The notes beneath the pieces were generated by a model. That model did no database searches. It was not told the DNA's origin and saw only the letters and a list, made by a program, of their open reading frames with translations. Positions 42,565 through 50,109 of a DNA stretch of 64,000 bases are shown here, one piece after another. A program made the position numbers and the translations under genes. Each line of letters begins with the position of its first letter. The first letter of the stretch is position 1. The stretch comes from Lactococcus fujiensis JCM 16395 (GTDB taxonomy: Bacteria; Bacillota; Bacilli; Lactobacillales; Streptococcaceae). Location of the stretch: positions 8,115 through 72,114 of the forward strand of contig NZ_JXJU01000005.1 of the NCBI RefSeq assembly GCF_002441655.1, in the 5' to 3' direction.

Positions 42565-43023
42565 TTATTTACCAGTCGAACCAAACCCCCCAGTACGAAC
42601 TGTTTTTGTCACATTATCATCACCATCAGCGACTAAGAAAGGCATAAATACGCCTTGCGTCACACGTTCACCTGCTTCGATAACAACAGCGTGGTCAGTA
42701 ATATTCATCATTTGAGCAAAAATTTCGCCCTCATTTCCAGAATTACCATAGTAATCGCCATCAATTACACCAACTGAATTTGCTAAAACAAGCCCTTTTT
42801 TTCTTGGATTTGATGAACGGTCATACAAGTAAAGGACTTCTCCAGCTTGCATATATGCTTTCAAACCGGTAGAAACTAATTTTATTTCACCTGGTGCAAA
42901 ATGAACAGTTTCGACGGCTGCCAAGTCATATCCAGCCGCGTGTTCTGTCTCTCGATGTGGTAAATCAAGACCTTGGTCAGCATATTTTGTAACAAATTCA
43001 AATCCACGTATCTTCATTTTCAT
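42565..43023 (-). CDS. dut: dUTP diphosphatase
   Basis: A 152-aa trimeric dUTPase. Motif 1 is AGYDLAA, motif 2 LYDRSSNPRKKG, motif 3 ANSVGVIDGDYYGN, motif 4 ERVTQGVF and motif 5 RTGGFGSTG. It splits dUTP to dUMP and keeps uracil out of DNA. The frame could begin at a TTG at 43029, but the ATG at 43023 or 43017 is better; GAGA lies a few nt upstream. It follows bglA with its own terminator between them. The sequence looks bacterial, without other phage genes nearby. Confidence 0.93.
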   Translation of the reverse strand: MKMKIRGFEFVTKYADQGLDLPHRETEHAAGYDLAAVETVHFAPGEIKLVSTGLKAYMQAGEVLYLYDRSSNPRKKGLVLANSVGVIDGDYYGNSGNEGEIFAQMMNITDHAVVIEAGERVTQGVFMPFLVADGDDNVTKTVRTGGFGSTGK

Positions 43024-43061
43024 TCTCAATTCTATTAATAATTATTCTTATTATACCATAG

Positions 43062-43084
43062 AAAAAAGCACCAAAAGGTGCTTT
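43062..43084 (-). terminator. Terminator of bglA
   Basis: Reverse-strand stem AAAGCACC/GGTGCTTT with a 4-nt loop, followed by six T residues, 45 nt after the bglA stop. Confidence 0.85.
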
Positions 43085-43128
43085 GAGATGTAAAATTTAA
43101 TGTCATTGTTGATGAAAAACAAGTTGGC

Positions 43129-44565
43129 TTATAGTTCCTCAGCATTTGTTTCAATGATCTGTTGATACCAGTAATAAGAGTCTTTTGGAATCCGTTTGAG
43201 GCTGCCCTCCATACTCTCATCTTGGTCAACGTAGACAAAACCATATCGTTTCTGATAACCATTTAGCCAAGAAAGTAAATCTGTATAGCTCCAAGTGTGA
43301 TAGCCAATGACTGTTGCACCATCTGTAATGGCCTCTTTTATCGCTTTAACATGACTTTCGAGATAGGCAATACGGTATTCGTCATGAACTTTACCATCTT
43401 CAAGTTTATCATATTCTCCAAGTCCATTTTCAGTAATCATGACTGGAATACGATAGCGTGAAGTGATCCGTCGAAGTGCGATGCGTAAGCCTTCTGGATC
43501 AATTTCCCAGTCCCAATTTGTCCGCTCAATGAACGGGTTTTGAACTTTTTTGTGCAATCCGGGAACACCTGATTCTTTTGTGGTTCCTTTTTTACCACTT
43601 GTATTAAATTCTGTCGCACCTACACCCCCGTCAACTGGATTCCATGCATTTGTTGCCGTTTGATAATAATTAACACCGAGGAAGTCTGGATGAGCAGATT
43701 TCAACAATTCAGCATCACCATCCGCAAATTCAGGTGCCAATCCTTGCTCACGCAAATGAGCCAAGGCAACAATTGGATATTCACCATAAATGTAAACATC
43801 TATCCAAAAATGACTATACATTTCTTCTGCATTTTCAGCTGCAAGGACATTCATTGGATTGCTATCAATTGCATATTGTGGGGTGTATGCAAAACTTGGA
43901 CCAATTTGTCCAGGCATTTTCATATCATGGAATTTATTAATAACTGCTGCGTTAGCCAAATTGGCATGGTGATTAACTTGATAAAAAAGTTTAAGATTTT
44001 TCTTTCCAGGTGGGTGAGTTGCAGTCACCCAGCCTTGGTTTGTAAAGACATTTTGTTCATTCAATGAAACCCAATATTTGACTTTTCCTTTGAACGCATT
44101 GAATAAAATTTCGGAATAATTGACGAAATCGGCAATAACCTCGCGAGATTCCCAGCCTCCATACAAATCTTGTAAAGCCTGTGGCAAATCCCAATGATAG
44201 AGAGTTACAATCGGCTCAATTCCATTTGTAATTAATTCATCAATCAAATCCTCGTAAAATTTCAATCCGCCTTGGTTAACTTCTCCTCGTCCATCAGGCA
44301 GAATACGGCTCCAAGCAATTGAAAAACGGTATGATTTCAAGCCGAGTTCTTTCATCAAAGCGACATCTTCTTTGTATCGATGGTAGTGGTCTACTGCTAC
44401 ATCCCCATTTGTGCCTTTAAATGTTTTCCCAGGAATGCGTACGAAATTGTCCCACACACTCGCTTTTTTCCCATCTTCAAATGGAGCACCTTCGACTTGA
44501 TATGCTGCTGAAGCAGACCCCCAGAGAAAATCATTTGGGAAGGATTTTAATATTTTATGTTCCAT
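43129..44565 (-). CDS. bglA: 6-phospho-beta-glucosidase, GH1
   Basis: A 478-aa glycoside hydrolase family 1 enzyme. The acid/base Glu170 is in SLNEQN and the nucleophile Glu379 is in MITENG. TLYHWDLPQ at 121-129 and LSWLNGYQKRYGFVYVD near 430 are present; the latter Ser-x-Lys-x-Tyr region marks 6-phospho-sugar specificity. It cleaves phosphorylated cellobiose or aryl glucosides after PTS import. AGGAG is 5 nt before ATG. A promoter with cre site indicates CcpA control. Confidence 0.95.
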   Translation of the reverse strand: MEHKILKSFPNDFLWGSASAAYQVEGAPFEDGKKASVWDNFVRIPGKTFKGTNGDVAVDHYHRYKEDVALMKELGLKSYRFSIAWSRILPDGRGEVNQGGLKFYEDLIDELITNGIEPIVTLYHWDLPQALQDLYGGWESREVIADFVNYSEILFNAFKGKVKYWVSLNEQNVFTNQGWVTATHPPGKKNLKLFYQVNHHANLANAAVINKFHDMKMPGQIGPSFAYTPQYAIDSNPMNVLAAENAEEMYSHFWIDVYIYGEYPIVALAHLREQGLAPEFADGDAELLKSAHPDFLGVNYYQTATNAWNPVDGGVGATEFNTSGKKGTTKESGVPGLHKKVQNPFIERTNWDWEIDPEGLRIALRRITSRYRIPVMITENGLGEYDKLEDGKVHDEYRIAYLESHVKAIKEAITDGATVIGYHTWSYTDLLSWLNGYQKRYGFVYVDQDESMEGSLKRIPKDSYYWYQQIIETNAEEL

Positions 44566-44628
44566 AATTCTCCTAAACCTAAACGGCTCATCATATTTTT
44601 ATAAGTTAAGGACTTTGCCTTCACTAAT

Positions 44629-44653
44629 ATTATACCAAATGGAAACGCTTATA
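44629..44653 (-). promoter_or_regulatory. bglA promoter with cre site
   Basis: Reverse-strand TATAAT (44629-44634) is extended by TG. Immediately upstream is TGGAAACGCTTATA (forward reading, 44640-44653), 11 of 14 positions of the cre consensus TGTAAGCGCTTACA including the central CG. The cre covers the spacer, so CcpA binding would block polymerase. No clear -35. Confidence 0.65.
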
Positions 44654-44689
44654 TCTGTTACAACATTTGAAATATGTTTTTAATTGATC

Positions 44690-44721
44690 AAAGAAACCTG
44701 TCAGTACTGACAGGTTTCTTT
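44690..44721 (-). terminator. Perfect 32-nt palindrome, terminator of the first DUF1827 gene
   Basis: AAAGAAACCTGTCAGT is followed directly by its exact reverse complement, 3 nt past the stop of the DUF1827 gene. It contains CTGTCAGTACTGACAG, the same 16-mer as inside feoB at 34197-34212. Confidence 0.75.
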
Positions 44722-44724
44722 ATT

Positions 44725-44937
44725 TTATCCGGCTATTACATTAAAGAACAAAACTTGTCCCCATTCGCTTTCTTTAATCAAGGCTTTCACTTTTTTAACT
44801 TCTTCATCCAAGTCTGTAACACCTGCTGGAACTTCAAAATAGTGTTTCAAAGCTTGTTTTTTTACAAATGTGTAACCATTTGCTTCCAAAAGTTCAATAA
44901 TTTCTTTTTGTTTTTGTGCAAGATTTACAATAATCAT
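44725..44937 (-). CDS. DUF1827 family protein (copy 1)
   Basis: A 70-aa protein starting MIIVNLAQKQKEIIELLEAN and containing GYTFVKKQALKHYFEVP, as in DUF1827 (PF08860). Function unknown. The start has AAAGGA about 11 nt upstream in a leader CGAATTGAAAGGA shared exactly with copy 2 at 45263. An in-frame ATG six codons earlier overlaps that ribosome site and is rejected. The two copies are about half identical over most of their length, so this is an old tandem duplication. Confidence 0.85.
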   Translation of the reverse strand: MIIVNLAQKQKEIIELLEANGYTFVKKQALKHYFEVPAGVTDLDEEVKKVKALIKESEWGQVLFFNVIAG

Positions 44938-44958
44938 ATTAAAATGTCCTTTCAATTC

Positions 44959-44985
44959 GTTTTTGTCGTCATTTCTGACAAAAAC
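44959..44985 (-). repeat. Stem-loop upstream of DUF1827 copy 1
   Basis: Arms GTTTTTGTC and GACAAAAAC across a 9-nt loop. It lies in the leader of copy 1 and includes a one-mismatch version of the TGTCA-N4-TGACA palindrome. It may end transcription coming from the small membrane protein gene. Confidence 0.45.
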
Positions 44986-45018
44986 AGAAGCATTAGTTTA
45001 AAAAATTTCCCTATGCTC

Positions 45019-45024
45019 ATTATA
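45019..45024 (-). promoter_or_regulatory. -10 of DUF1827 copy 1
   Basis: Reverse-strand TTGATATAATGA gives TATAAT at 45019-45024. The same GATATAATGA occurs before copy 2 at 45547-45552, showing that the promoter was duplicated with the gene. The -35 is not clear in either. Confidence 0.5.
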
Positions 45025-45071
45025 TCAATTTTTTAACAGTTTTAAAATATCACTTTTTCAATAAATGGAAC

Positions 45072-45266
45072 TTATTTACGTGATTTAATTTTTTCGTTCT
45101 TTTGATTTTCAATTACTTCTTCAGCTAATTGATCCGCTTTTTTCTTTTGATTCCGAGAAACGAGAATCATAACTGCGCCCACAATGATAATCAGTAGTCC
45201 AAACCAGTTTTGATAGGCTATTAACAATAAGCCGAGACTGATGACGGCAATTCCCCATGTGCTCAT
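45072..45266 (-). CDS. Small two-segment membrane protein
   Basis: A 64-aa protein with two hydrophobic segments (about 5-18 and 23-37) and a basic, charged tail from residue 39. No family recognised. Its ATG overlaps the stop of DUF1827 copy 2 (AAATGA) and GGAGG is 7-8 nt upstream, so the two are coupled. It sits between the two DUF1827 copies. Function unknown. Confidence 0.7.
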   Translation of the reverse strand: MSTWGIAVISLGLLLIAYQNWFGLLIIIVGAVMILVSRNQKKKADQLAEEVIENQKNEKIKSRK

Positions 45267-45472
45267 TTGACCACCTCCACATTAAAATACAGTACCGAAC
45301 CGTAAGGTTGAGCTTTTATTAATTCTTTTGCTCGACGTGCATCATCTTCCAAATTGTTTGTTGGTGTTTCAAAATAATGTTTCAACCCTGCCTTTTTCAC
45401 AAAATGGAAACCATTTTCTTCTAAAAGTCGAACAACTTGGTCTTGCATTTGTGCAAGATTTAAAAATATCAT
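45263..45472 (-). CDS. DUF1827 family protein (copy 2)
   Basis: A 69-aa paralog of the protein at 44725, starting MIFLNLAQMQDQVVRLLEEN and containing HFVKKAGLKHYFETP. The conserved core NLAQ-x-Q, LLE-x-NG and FVKK-x2-LKHYFE is shared. AAAGGA about 9-10 nt before ATG within the shared leader. DUF1827 is a small family of lactic acid bacteria and streptococci without known role. Forms an operon with the small membrane protein. Confidence 0.87.
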   Translation of the reverse strand: MIFLNLAQMQDQVVRLLEENGFHFVKKAGLKHYFETPTNNLEDDARRAKELIKAQPYGSVLYFNVEVVK

Positions 45473-45507
45473 ACGTGAATTCCTTTCAATTCGTGGAGTA
45501 ATTTCAT

Positions 45508-45545
45508 AAAAATAAAGACAAGGCCAGTTTAACCAACCTTGTCTT
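45508..45545 (-). terminator. Terminator of the PTS IIC gene
   Basis: Reverse-strand stem AAGACAAGG/CCTTGTCTT with a 13-nt loop, followed by a T-rich run. The -10 of DUF1827 copy 2 (45547-45552) lies directly before the stem. Confidence 0.75.
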
Positions 45546-45558
45546 CATTATATCAAAA

Positions 45559-47061
45559 TTAGTCTAAATCTGTTTCTTCCATCTTGTTAGCTGCGATTAC
45601 GAATGGTGTCCAGATGATGAATGTTACAGCCAAGTTAATGATTGCAACAATAATGGCACGCCAGTCAAATCCAGTTGCCATGAAGGCATTCAAGATTGGT
45701 GGAGTTACCCATGGTACAGCAAGTACGACTGGGCTTACCAAATGAAGAGCAGTAGCTACATAAGCGATAATAACCGCTACAAGTGGAGCTAAAACAAATG
45801 GAATTGCGAAGATTGGGTTCAACACAACAGGAAGTCCGAAGAGGACAGGTTCGTTAATGTTGAAGAGTCCAGGAGCAAGACCGAGACGGCTGACCACTTT
45901 GTAGTCTTGACGTTTAGAGAAGATCAAGATTGCAAGGACAAGGGTGATTGTACCACCCGATCCACCGAACCAAGCAAAGGCATCCCATGATCCACGTACC
46001 CAAAGGTTAACGAAGTCACCGTTAATTGCGTGTGCTTTGTCAATTGCACCTTTAGAAACCAAATCATTGATTCCTGCAGAGTGAAGTTTGAAGTAAAGAG
46101 CTTGGTTGTTAAGTCCAAGAGGTCCCCAGATACCATCGAGGGCAGGTGACAACACGTTTGGACCGTGGATACCGAAGAACCAGAAGATTGATACGAAGAT
46201 TGTTACAATCAATACTGAGAAGATGTTTTGTGACAATACTTGGAATGGTTCAGCGATATATTTCGAAATTAAGTTAATTACAGAGTCGTTTGTTAATTTA
46301 CCAACGATGTAGTAGATCAAGCTGACAACGTACAAAGCAACGATTGTTGGAATGATAGCAAGGAAAGCTTTTGCAACTGCAGGTGGAACTGATTCTGGCA
46401 TCTTGATTGTGATATCAGCAAGCATCAATTTAGCATAAATAATTACGGCAATTGCACCCATAATAATAACAGTGAAGTATGCTCCAGCATCCATGTGGGC
46501 TGCAGCGAACACTGGTTTCCAAGTTGCGAGACCTTGTGTAGAAAGGACACCATTTACAGCGTCAACGGCTTTTGAAGTACCAGAAGTTTTGTCCATGCCA
46601 CCAGTTGTAGCGAGGGCTGTTGTAAATTTTGCAAGTTGGTTTGGCAAACCAGCGAATAAAGTAGCAACTGAAATGATACCACCAGCGAGGTCATTGACAC
46701 CGTATGCACGAGACAAATTGTAACCCCAAGAAAAGGCGAAAATCATACCGATAACTGTTAGTGTACCTTGGTTAACTAAACCTGAGATATTATTCAAGTC
46801 ACCGATAACTGGTACATTTGCTAATGTCCAGACTTTATCTGGCGCAAGAGCTGCAAATTTTGAACCCCCCAAAATCATTTGTTGGATTGATTGTGGGAAA
46901 GTTGTGACGATTGCAGAAATCATCGCTGCCAACGCACCGGCAAGTGTTGCAGGCAACATACCGATGAATGAGTCACGCAAAGCGATCAGATGTTTTTGAG
47001 ATCCGATTTTTGCAGCAACTGGCACGATGTATTTCTCCATCCATGCTGTAATTCCGTTCAT
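45559..47061 (-). CDS. celB: PTS cellobiose/oligo-beta-glucoside IIC component
   Basis: A 500-aa EIIC permease of the Lac/CelB family. It has about ten hydrophobic segments, FWFFGIHGPNVLSP (conserved GxHG) and LFNINEPVLFGLPVVLNP, the NEP substrate motif. No IIA or IIB gene is nearby, so it must use shared IIA/IIB (for example PtcAB elsewhere). It is about 50-60 aa longer than usual in the loop near residue 150-180 (TTGGMDKTSGTSKAVDAVNG). Strong ribosome site AAGGAGG. Upstream lie a MupG-type gene and cre sites. The true substrate could be cellobiose-like or a wall disaccharide. Confidence 0.88.
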   Translation of the reverse strand: MNGITAWMEKYIVPVAAKIGSQKHLIALRDSFIGMLPATLAGALAAMISAIVTTFPQSIQQMILGGSKFAALAPDKVWTLANVPVIGDLNNISGLVNQGTLTVIGMIFAFSWGYNLSRAYGVNDLAGGIISVATLFAGLPNQLAKFTTALATTGGMDKTSGTSKAVDAVNGVLSTQGLATWKPVFAAAHMDAGAYFTVIIMGAIAVIIYAKLMLADITIKMPESVPPAVAKAFLAIIPTIVALYVVSLIYYIVGKLTNDSVINLISKYIAEPFQVLSQNIFSVLIVTIFVSIFWFFGIHGPNVLSPALDGIWGPLGLNNQALYFKLHSAGINDLVSKGAIDKAHAINGDFVNLWVRGSWDAFAWFGGSGGTITLVLAILIFSKRQDYKVVSRLGLAPGLFNINEPVLFGLPVVLNPIFAIPFVLAPLVAVIIAYVATALHLVSPVVLAVPWVTPPILNAFMATGFDWRAIIVAIINLAVTFIIWTPFVIAANKMEETDLD

Positions 47062-47096
47062 GGAATCCTCCTTATAAAGATATAATAATAAATACT

Positions 47097-47156
47097 TCCA
47101 AAATATTTGGATACTTTTTTAGTGGAAAACATTAGCAGTTAAATATTAATGTTTTC
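47097..47156 (-). repeat. Two inverted repeats in the PTS IIC leader
   Basis: TCCAAA-ATA-TTTGGA (47097-47111) and GAAAACATTA/TAATGTTTTC (47125-47134 and 47147-47156, 12 nt apart) are both perfect. They lie between the cre and the ribosome site, so they are in or next to the leader. They could be operators or RNA stems. They do not resemble a BglG-type antiterminator site. Confidence 0.5.
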
Positions 47157-47172
47157 TTTACGCAAGCTTAAA

Positions 47173-47186
47173 TAACATCGCTTACA
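47173..47186 (-). promoter_or_regulatory. cre site upstream of the PTS IIC gene
   Basis: Reverse-strand TGTAAGCGATGTTA matches 10 of 14 positions of the palindromic cre consensus including the whole TGTAAGCG half. It is 112 nt before the ATG. This suggests CcpA control along with the neighbouring mupG and bglA genes. Confidence 0.6.
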
Positions 47187-47290
47187 TAAATATGATAATG
47201 CTTTCAAAAACAAAAATCAAGGCTTATCAAGAACTTAAAAACATGTTTCAACTAATAAAACAAGCCTCAATTGTCAATGAAAGTTTTTAA

Positions 47291-48379
47291 TTATTCCTTA
47301 ATCATCTTGAAACTACTCCATGGCTTCAAGAAATCAAGAAGGAACAATTCATCATCTGAGATTCGACCCACAACATTGACACGGCCATCATTTTTCATGG
47401 TTTTGAGGGCAATTTGTGTTTCACCTTTGTATTGACCGTAACCATCATTATCAATAACAATATCGCCGCGTTCAATTGTATCTGTATCGTGAGCTGGGAA
47501 ATCCAAGTCACGATAGGTTACACGAGTCATCGTTGACCGTAAGATGTAGGCAGATCGATCTCCTCGATAACTATGGGTCGCTTCAAATAAACATTTCAGT
47601 TCATTTTCAGTGGCAGTCTCACGAGGCACAATTTTAATCTCAGGCATACTTGCATTAAATGCTTTAGCCATTGCTTTCAATTCTTCCTCACTTGCATAAG
47701 CATTAGCAACAGTAATGTCATCAATTCCACCAATCATCTTATAGTGCTTCACTTGAGTAGCAATATCAAGATCACGATGATCTTCCAATGTACAGAGTCC
47801 GTCTTGTGTAGGCCAAGGTCCAAATGTTGCTGCATGAGAATTCACAAACGCCATCGTATTTAAGTTATAGTTTTTAAATTTTTCAGTGCATGACAAGAAA
47901 AATTGATATTCAAGTCCTGAATAACGATGAGGATAAAAATTATGACTTCCTAGTAATTTTTCAGAGTCTGGTGAATAATCCATTATGGAATCAACATATG
48001 TTGTTCCTTGACTCATATTAATTTCAACCTTAATCCCATAAGGATTACGAGTCATACGAGCTTCCTCAGCACCAGTGAAACCAAGATCAAGGCGAATCCC
48101 ATCCGCTCCCAAATCGTGGAAGAAAGATAAATCATCGTAACTAATTCCAAGTTGAGTGAACAAGCCAGGGTTGATGTCAATCATGACTTCCATGCCAAGA
48201 CTATTCGCATAGTCAACAACTTTTTTGAAACCAGAGAGTACTTCTTCTTTATCACCTTTAATCTCTAAAAGTGAGGTAAAAACCCGTTTAAATCCGTATT
48301 TGTGGGCAAGATCGAGATATGCTTTATCTTGTTCATAAGTCGAACGTTCTGGATAGACTGAAATTCCTAATTTTCCCAT
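47291..48379 (-). CDS. mupG: MupG family 6-phospho-N-acetylmuramidase (DUF871)
   Basis: A 362-aa protein beginning GKLGISVYPERSTYEQDKAY, the conserved N-terminus of the DUF871/MupG family (TIM barrel plus a small C-terminal beta domain). EVMIDINPGLFTQLG, DGIRLDLGFTG and NFYPHRYSGL are typical. In S. aureus MupG splits MurNAc-6-phosphate-GlcNAc, recycled from peptidoglycan. The following gene is a lone PTS IIC. No murQ, murP or murR gene is in view, so the substrate could differ. AGAG is a weak ribosome site, with a stem-loop directly upstream. Confidence 0.85.
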   Translation of the reverse strand: MGKLGISVYPERSTYEQDKAYLDLAHKYGFKRVFTSLLEIKGDKEEVLSGFKKVVDYANSLGMEVMIDINPGLFTQLGISYDDLSFFHDLGADGIRLDLGFTGAEEARMTRNPYGIKVEINMSQGTTYVDSIMDYSPDSEKLLGSHNFYPHRYSGLEYQFFLSCTEKFKNYNLNTMAFVNSHAATFGPWPTQDGLCTLEDHRDLDIATQVKHYKMIGGIDDITVANAYASEEELKAMAKAFNASMPEIKIVPRETATENELKCLFEATHSYRGDRSAYILRSTMTRVTYRDLDFPAHDTDTIERGDIVIDNDGYGQYKGETQIALKTMKNDGRVNVVGRISDDELFLLDFLKPWSSFKMIKE

Positions 48380-48388
48380 TTTTCTCTA

Positions 48389-48412
48389 ATAAATTTGTAA
48401 GAACAAATTTAT
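48389..48412 (-). repeat. Stem-loop directly before the mupG start
   Basis: ATAAATTTGT and ACAAATTTAT form a perfect 10-nt stem with a 4-nt loop, 9 nt upstream of the mupG ATG. A strong AG-rich sequence (GAGAGGAAA) lies on the far side of it and only a weak AGAG on the near side. It may control translation. Confidence 0.55.
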
Positions 48413-48466
48413 TTCCTCTCTATTATTTCTTAAATTTCATTTGTTTTTCAAATGACCTTCAACTCT

Positions 48467-48504
48467 ATGATAAGGGTTTCAAAGTAAAAATGCAAGCGCT
48501 TTTC
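48467..48504 (-). promoter_or_regulatory. mupG promoter overlapped by a cre site
   Basis: Reverse-strand TTGCAT (48490-48495) and TATCAT (48467-48472) are 17 nt apart. The -35 lies inside ATGCAAGCGCTTTTC (forward, 48490-48504), a good cre with the GCGC centre. Repression by CcpA when glucose is present is likely. The rest of the 282-nt gap up to 48661 holds only AT-rich DNA. Confidence 0.7.
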
Positions 48505-48661
48505 TAAGAAAAAATGATATATTTCACACAATGAAACATATCTTTTGTATTTTATAAACTATATTTATATGCCATTTTAAGTGAAAAATGATAATGATAG
48601 CATTTTATGTCTATACCAATTATGTGATATTACAAACTATTAAACATTCTGTAATCAAAAT

Positions 48662-49666
48662 TTAAAAATACTCGCGTAAGATTGCTCCATTTTTTCTTAA
48701 GATTTCAGCGGTAAACGCACCAATTGTCATTTTAACAGGTTGTCCACTCCCAAAGATCCGATTATTTTCAGGAATCTGTTCATCAATTATTTCCACAGCG
48801 AAGTCTGGTTCTCCATTTACTTTGATGAATTCGTCCAAGTTGATAATCCGAGCCATCATATAAGGCTCTTGGGTGATTGTTAAAGCCGCCGGTTCTTGAA
48901 CATCATATTCAAATCTTTCCCTCGGTGTTGTGACCCAGCTCATTTTATCAAATCCACTCGCATGGCTTGCAATAAAGCGATAAATAGCGTCTTTCGCATT
49001 TTTCGAAAGGCTAATAAGTTCCCGGATAACAAAAGTCGAACCCTTAAATTCATAAATCAAATACCCCATCGGACGACCATTTTCTTCATAAATAGCAAAA
49101 TTTGGTTTTGATTTGTAATGAAAGTAATATTCCCAAACATGAGGAGCTCTTGACATACTTCCCTCATTTTCAGCCTGTGAATGGATTAATTCTAGTTGTT
49201 CTAATCCCTCTGCTAGAGTGACACGCCTAATTTTTCCGTCAGTCTTGCGGCCACTGGGAAAATTCTCAGCGGGTAACTCATAGACTTTTCGATCAAAACT
49301 GTAAGCATAGCCAAATTTTTCATAAAAAGTATAAGAAAACGGAGCCAAATAACTTAAAGCCGTTCCTTTTTTATACTCATCTTGTAACAATTTTGTCATA
49401 AGATTGCGAATTGCCCCATTTCCTCGAAATTCTGGATAGCTTGCGACATATCCGATCCCTGACATTTTTAGCTTTTCATTTTTCCAGAAAACATCAAACG
49501 GAATGTCAATTACCATTGAGGTTAATTGATTCTCTTCCATATGTTGATAAGCTTTGGCAAATTCAAGAAGTGCAAAGAATGCTTCATCTCCCCCTGTAAC
49601 TGGCTTATGAAAGGCATATTTTGCGAGTTCTAATAATTCATTTCTATTTTTTGTATTCGTATTCAT
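48662..49666 (-). CDS. GNAT N-acetyltransferase (Eis-like)
   Basis: A 334-aa protein. The N-terminal GNAT domain has GIGYVASYPEFRGNGAIRNLM (acetyl-CoA loop R-G-x-G-A) and ALSYLAPFSYTFYEKFGYAYS, as in Eis proteins. A second GNAT-like part follows and the C-terminal end is shorter than the sterol-carrier-like domain of full Eis (about 400 aa). It may acetylate amines, drugs or proteins; substrate unknown. No strong ribosome site; GAATGAA is the closest. Likely its own transcript. Confidence 0.82.
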   Translation of the reverse strand: MNTNTKNRNELLELAKYAFHKPVTGGDEAFFALLEFAKAYQHMEENQLTSMVIDIPFDVFWKNEKLKMSGIGYVASYPEFRGNGAIRNLMTKLLQDEYKKGTALSYLAPFSYTFYEKFGYAYSFDRKVYELPAENFPSGRKTDGKIRRVTLAEGLEQLELIHSQAENEGSMSRAPHVWEYYFHYKSKPNFAIYEENGRPMGYLIYEFKGSTFVIRELISLSKNAKDAIYRFIASHASGFDKMSWVTTPRERFEYDVQEPAALTITQEPYMMARIINLDEFIKVNGEPDFAVEIIDEQIPENNRIFGSGQPVKMTIGAFTAEILRKNGAILREYF

Positions 49667-49720
49667 AAGTTCATTCTATCATAATTTTTGCTAATAAAAA
49701 ATATCTTAAAAATAAGATAT

Positions 49721-50104
49721 TTATTTTGTGATTTCAATTTCATTTTGTTCAGGATCTAAAACAACTGCTTCATAGTAACCATCTCCAGTGGTTCTAGGAC
49801 CTGACTTAATTGTAAAACCGTCAGCAAGAAACTGTTCAGCCATTCGATCTACTTCTTCCTTCGTTCCAACCGAAATTGCTAAATGAGCATAGCCCAATGG
49901 ATTCACTGTTTCTTGAAGATTTTTAAAATCACTTTTGGTCCCAATTTCAAGACGTGCTCCGTCATCGAAGGTCAGGAAATATGATTGAAAAGTTGTTTTG
50001 GGATTATGATACTTGTCACCTGATTTAGCCTTAAAATAATGCTCGTAAAAGGCACGCATTCCCTCCAAATCCTTGACCATAAGACCGATATGTTCTATCT
50101 TCAT
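49721..50104 (-). CDS. Glyoxalase/VOC superfamily protein
   Basis: A 127-aa single-domain VOC protein, starting MKIEHIGLMVKDLEGMRAFYEHYF and ending VVLDPEQNEIEITK, with metal-ligand-like His5 (EHIG), His (GYAHLAISV) and Glu (NEIEI). It could be a lyase, dioxygenase or a resistance protein; unknown. The start at 50104 follows GGTGAT; a GTG at 50113 overlaps the upstream stop. It is coupled to the DUF3284 gene. Confidence 0.83.
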   Translation of the reverse strand: MKIEHIGLMVKDLEGMRAFYEHYFKAKSGDKYHNPKTTFQSYFLTFDDGARLEIGTKSDFKNLQETVNPLGYAHLAISVGTKEEVDRMAEQFLADGFTIKSGPRTTGDGYYEAVVLDPEQNEIEITK

Positions 50105-50109
50105 TTTTA

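Noticed and set aside
42565-43023. dut as a sign of a prophage
   Set aside because: No other phage gene, integrase or attachment repeat is seen; neighbours are housekeeping genes.
44690-44721. 32-nt palindrome as a mobile-element end
   Set aside because: It lies 3 nt after a stop codon in a terminator position and lacks a partner or target duplication.
47062-47290. BglG-type antiterminator (RAT) site before the PTS IIC gene
   Set aside because: The repeats do not match the RAT consensus, and no T-run terminator follows them.
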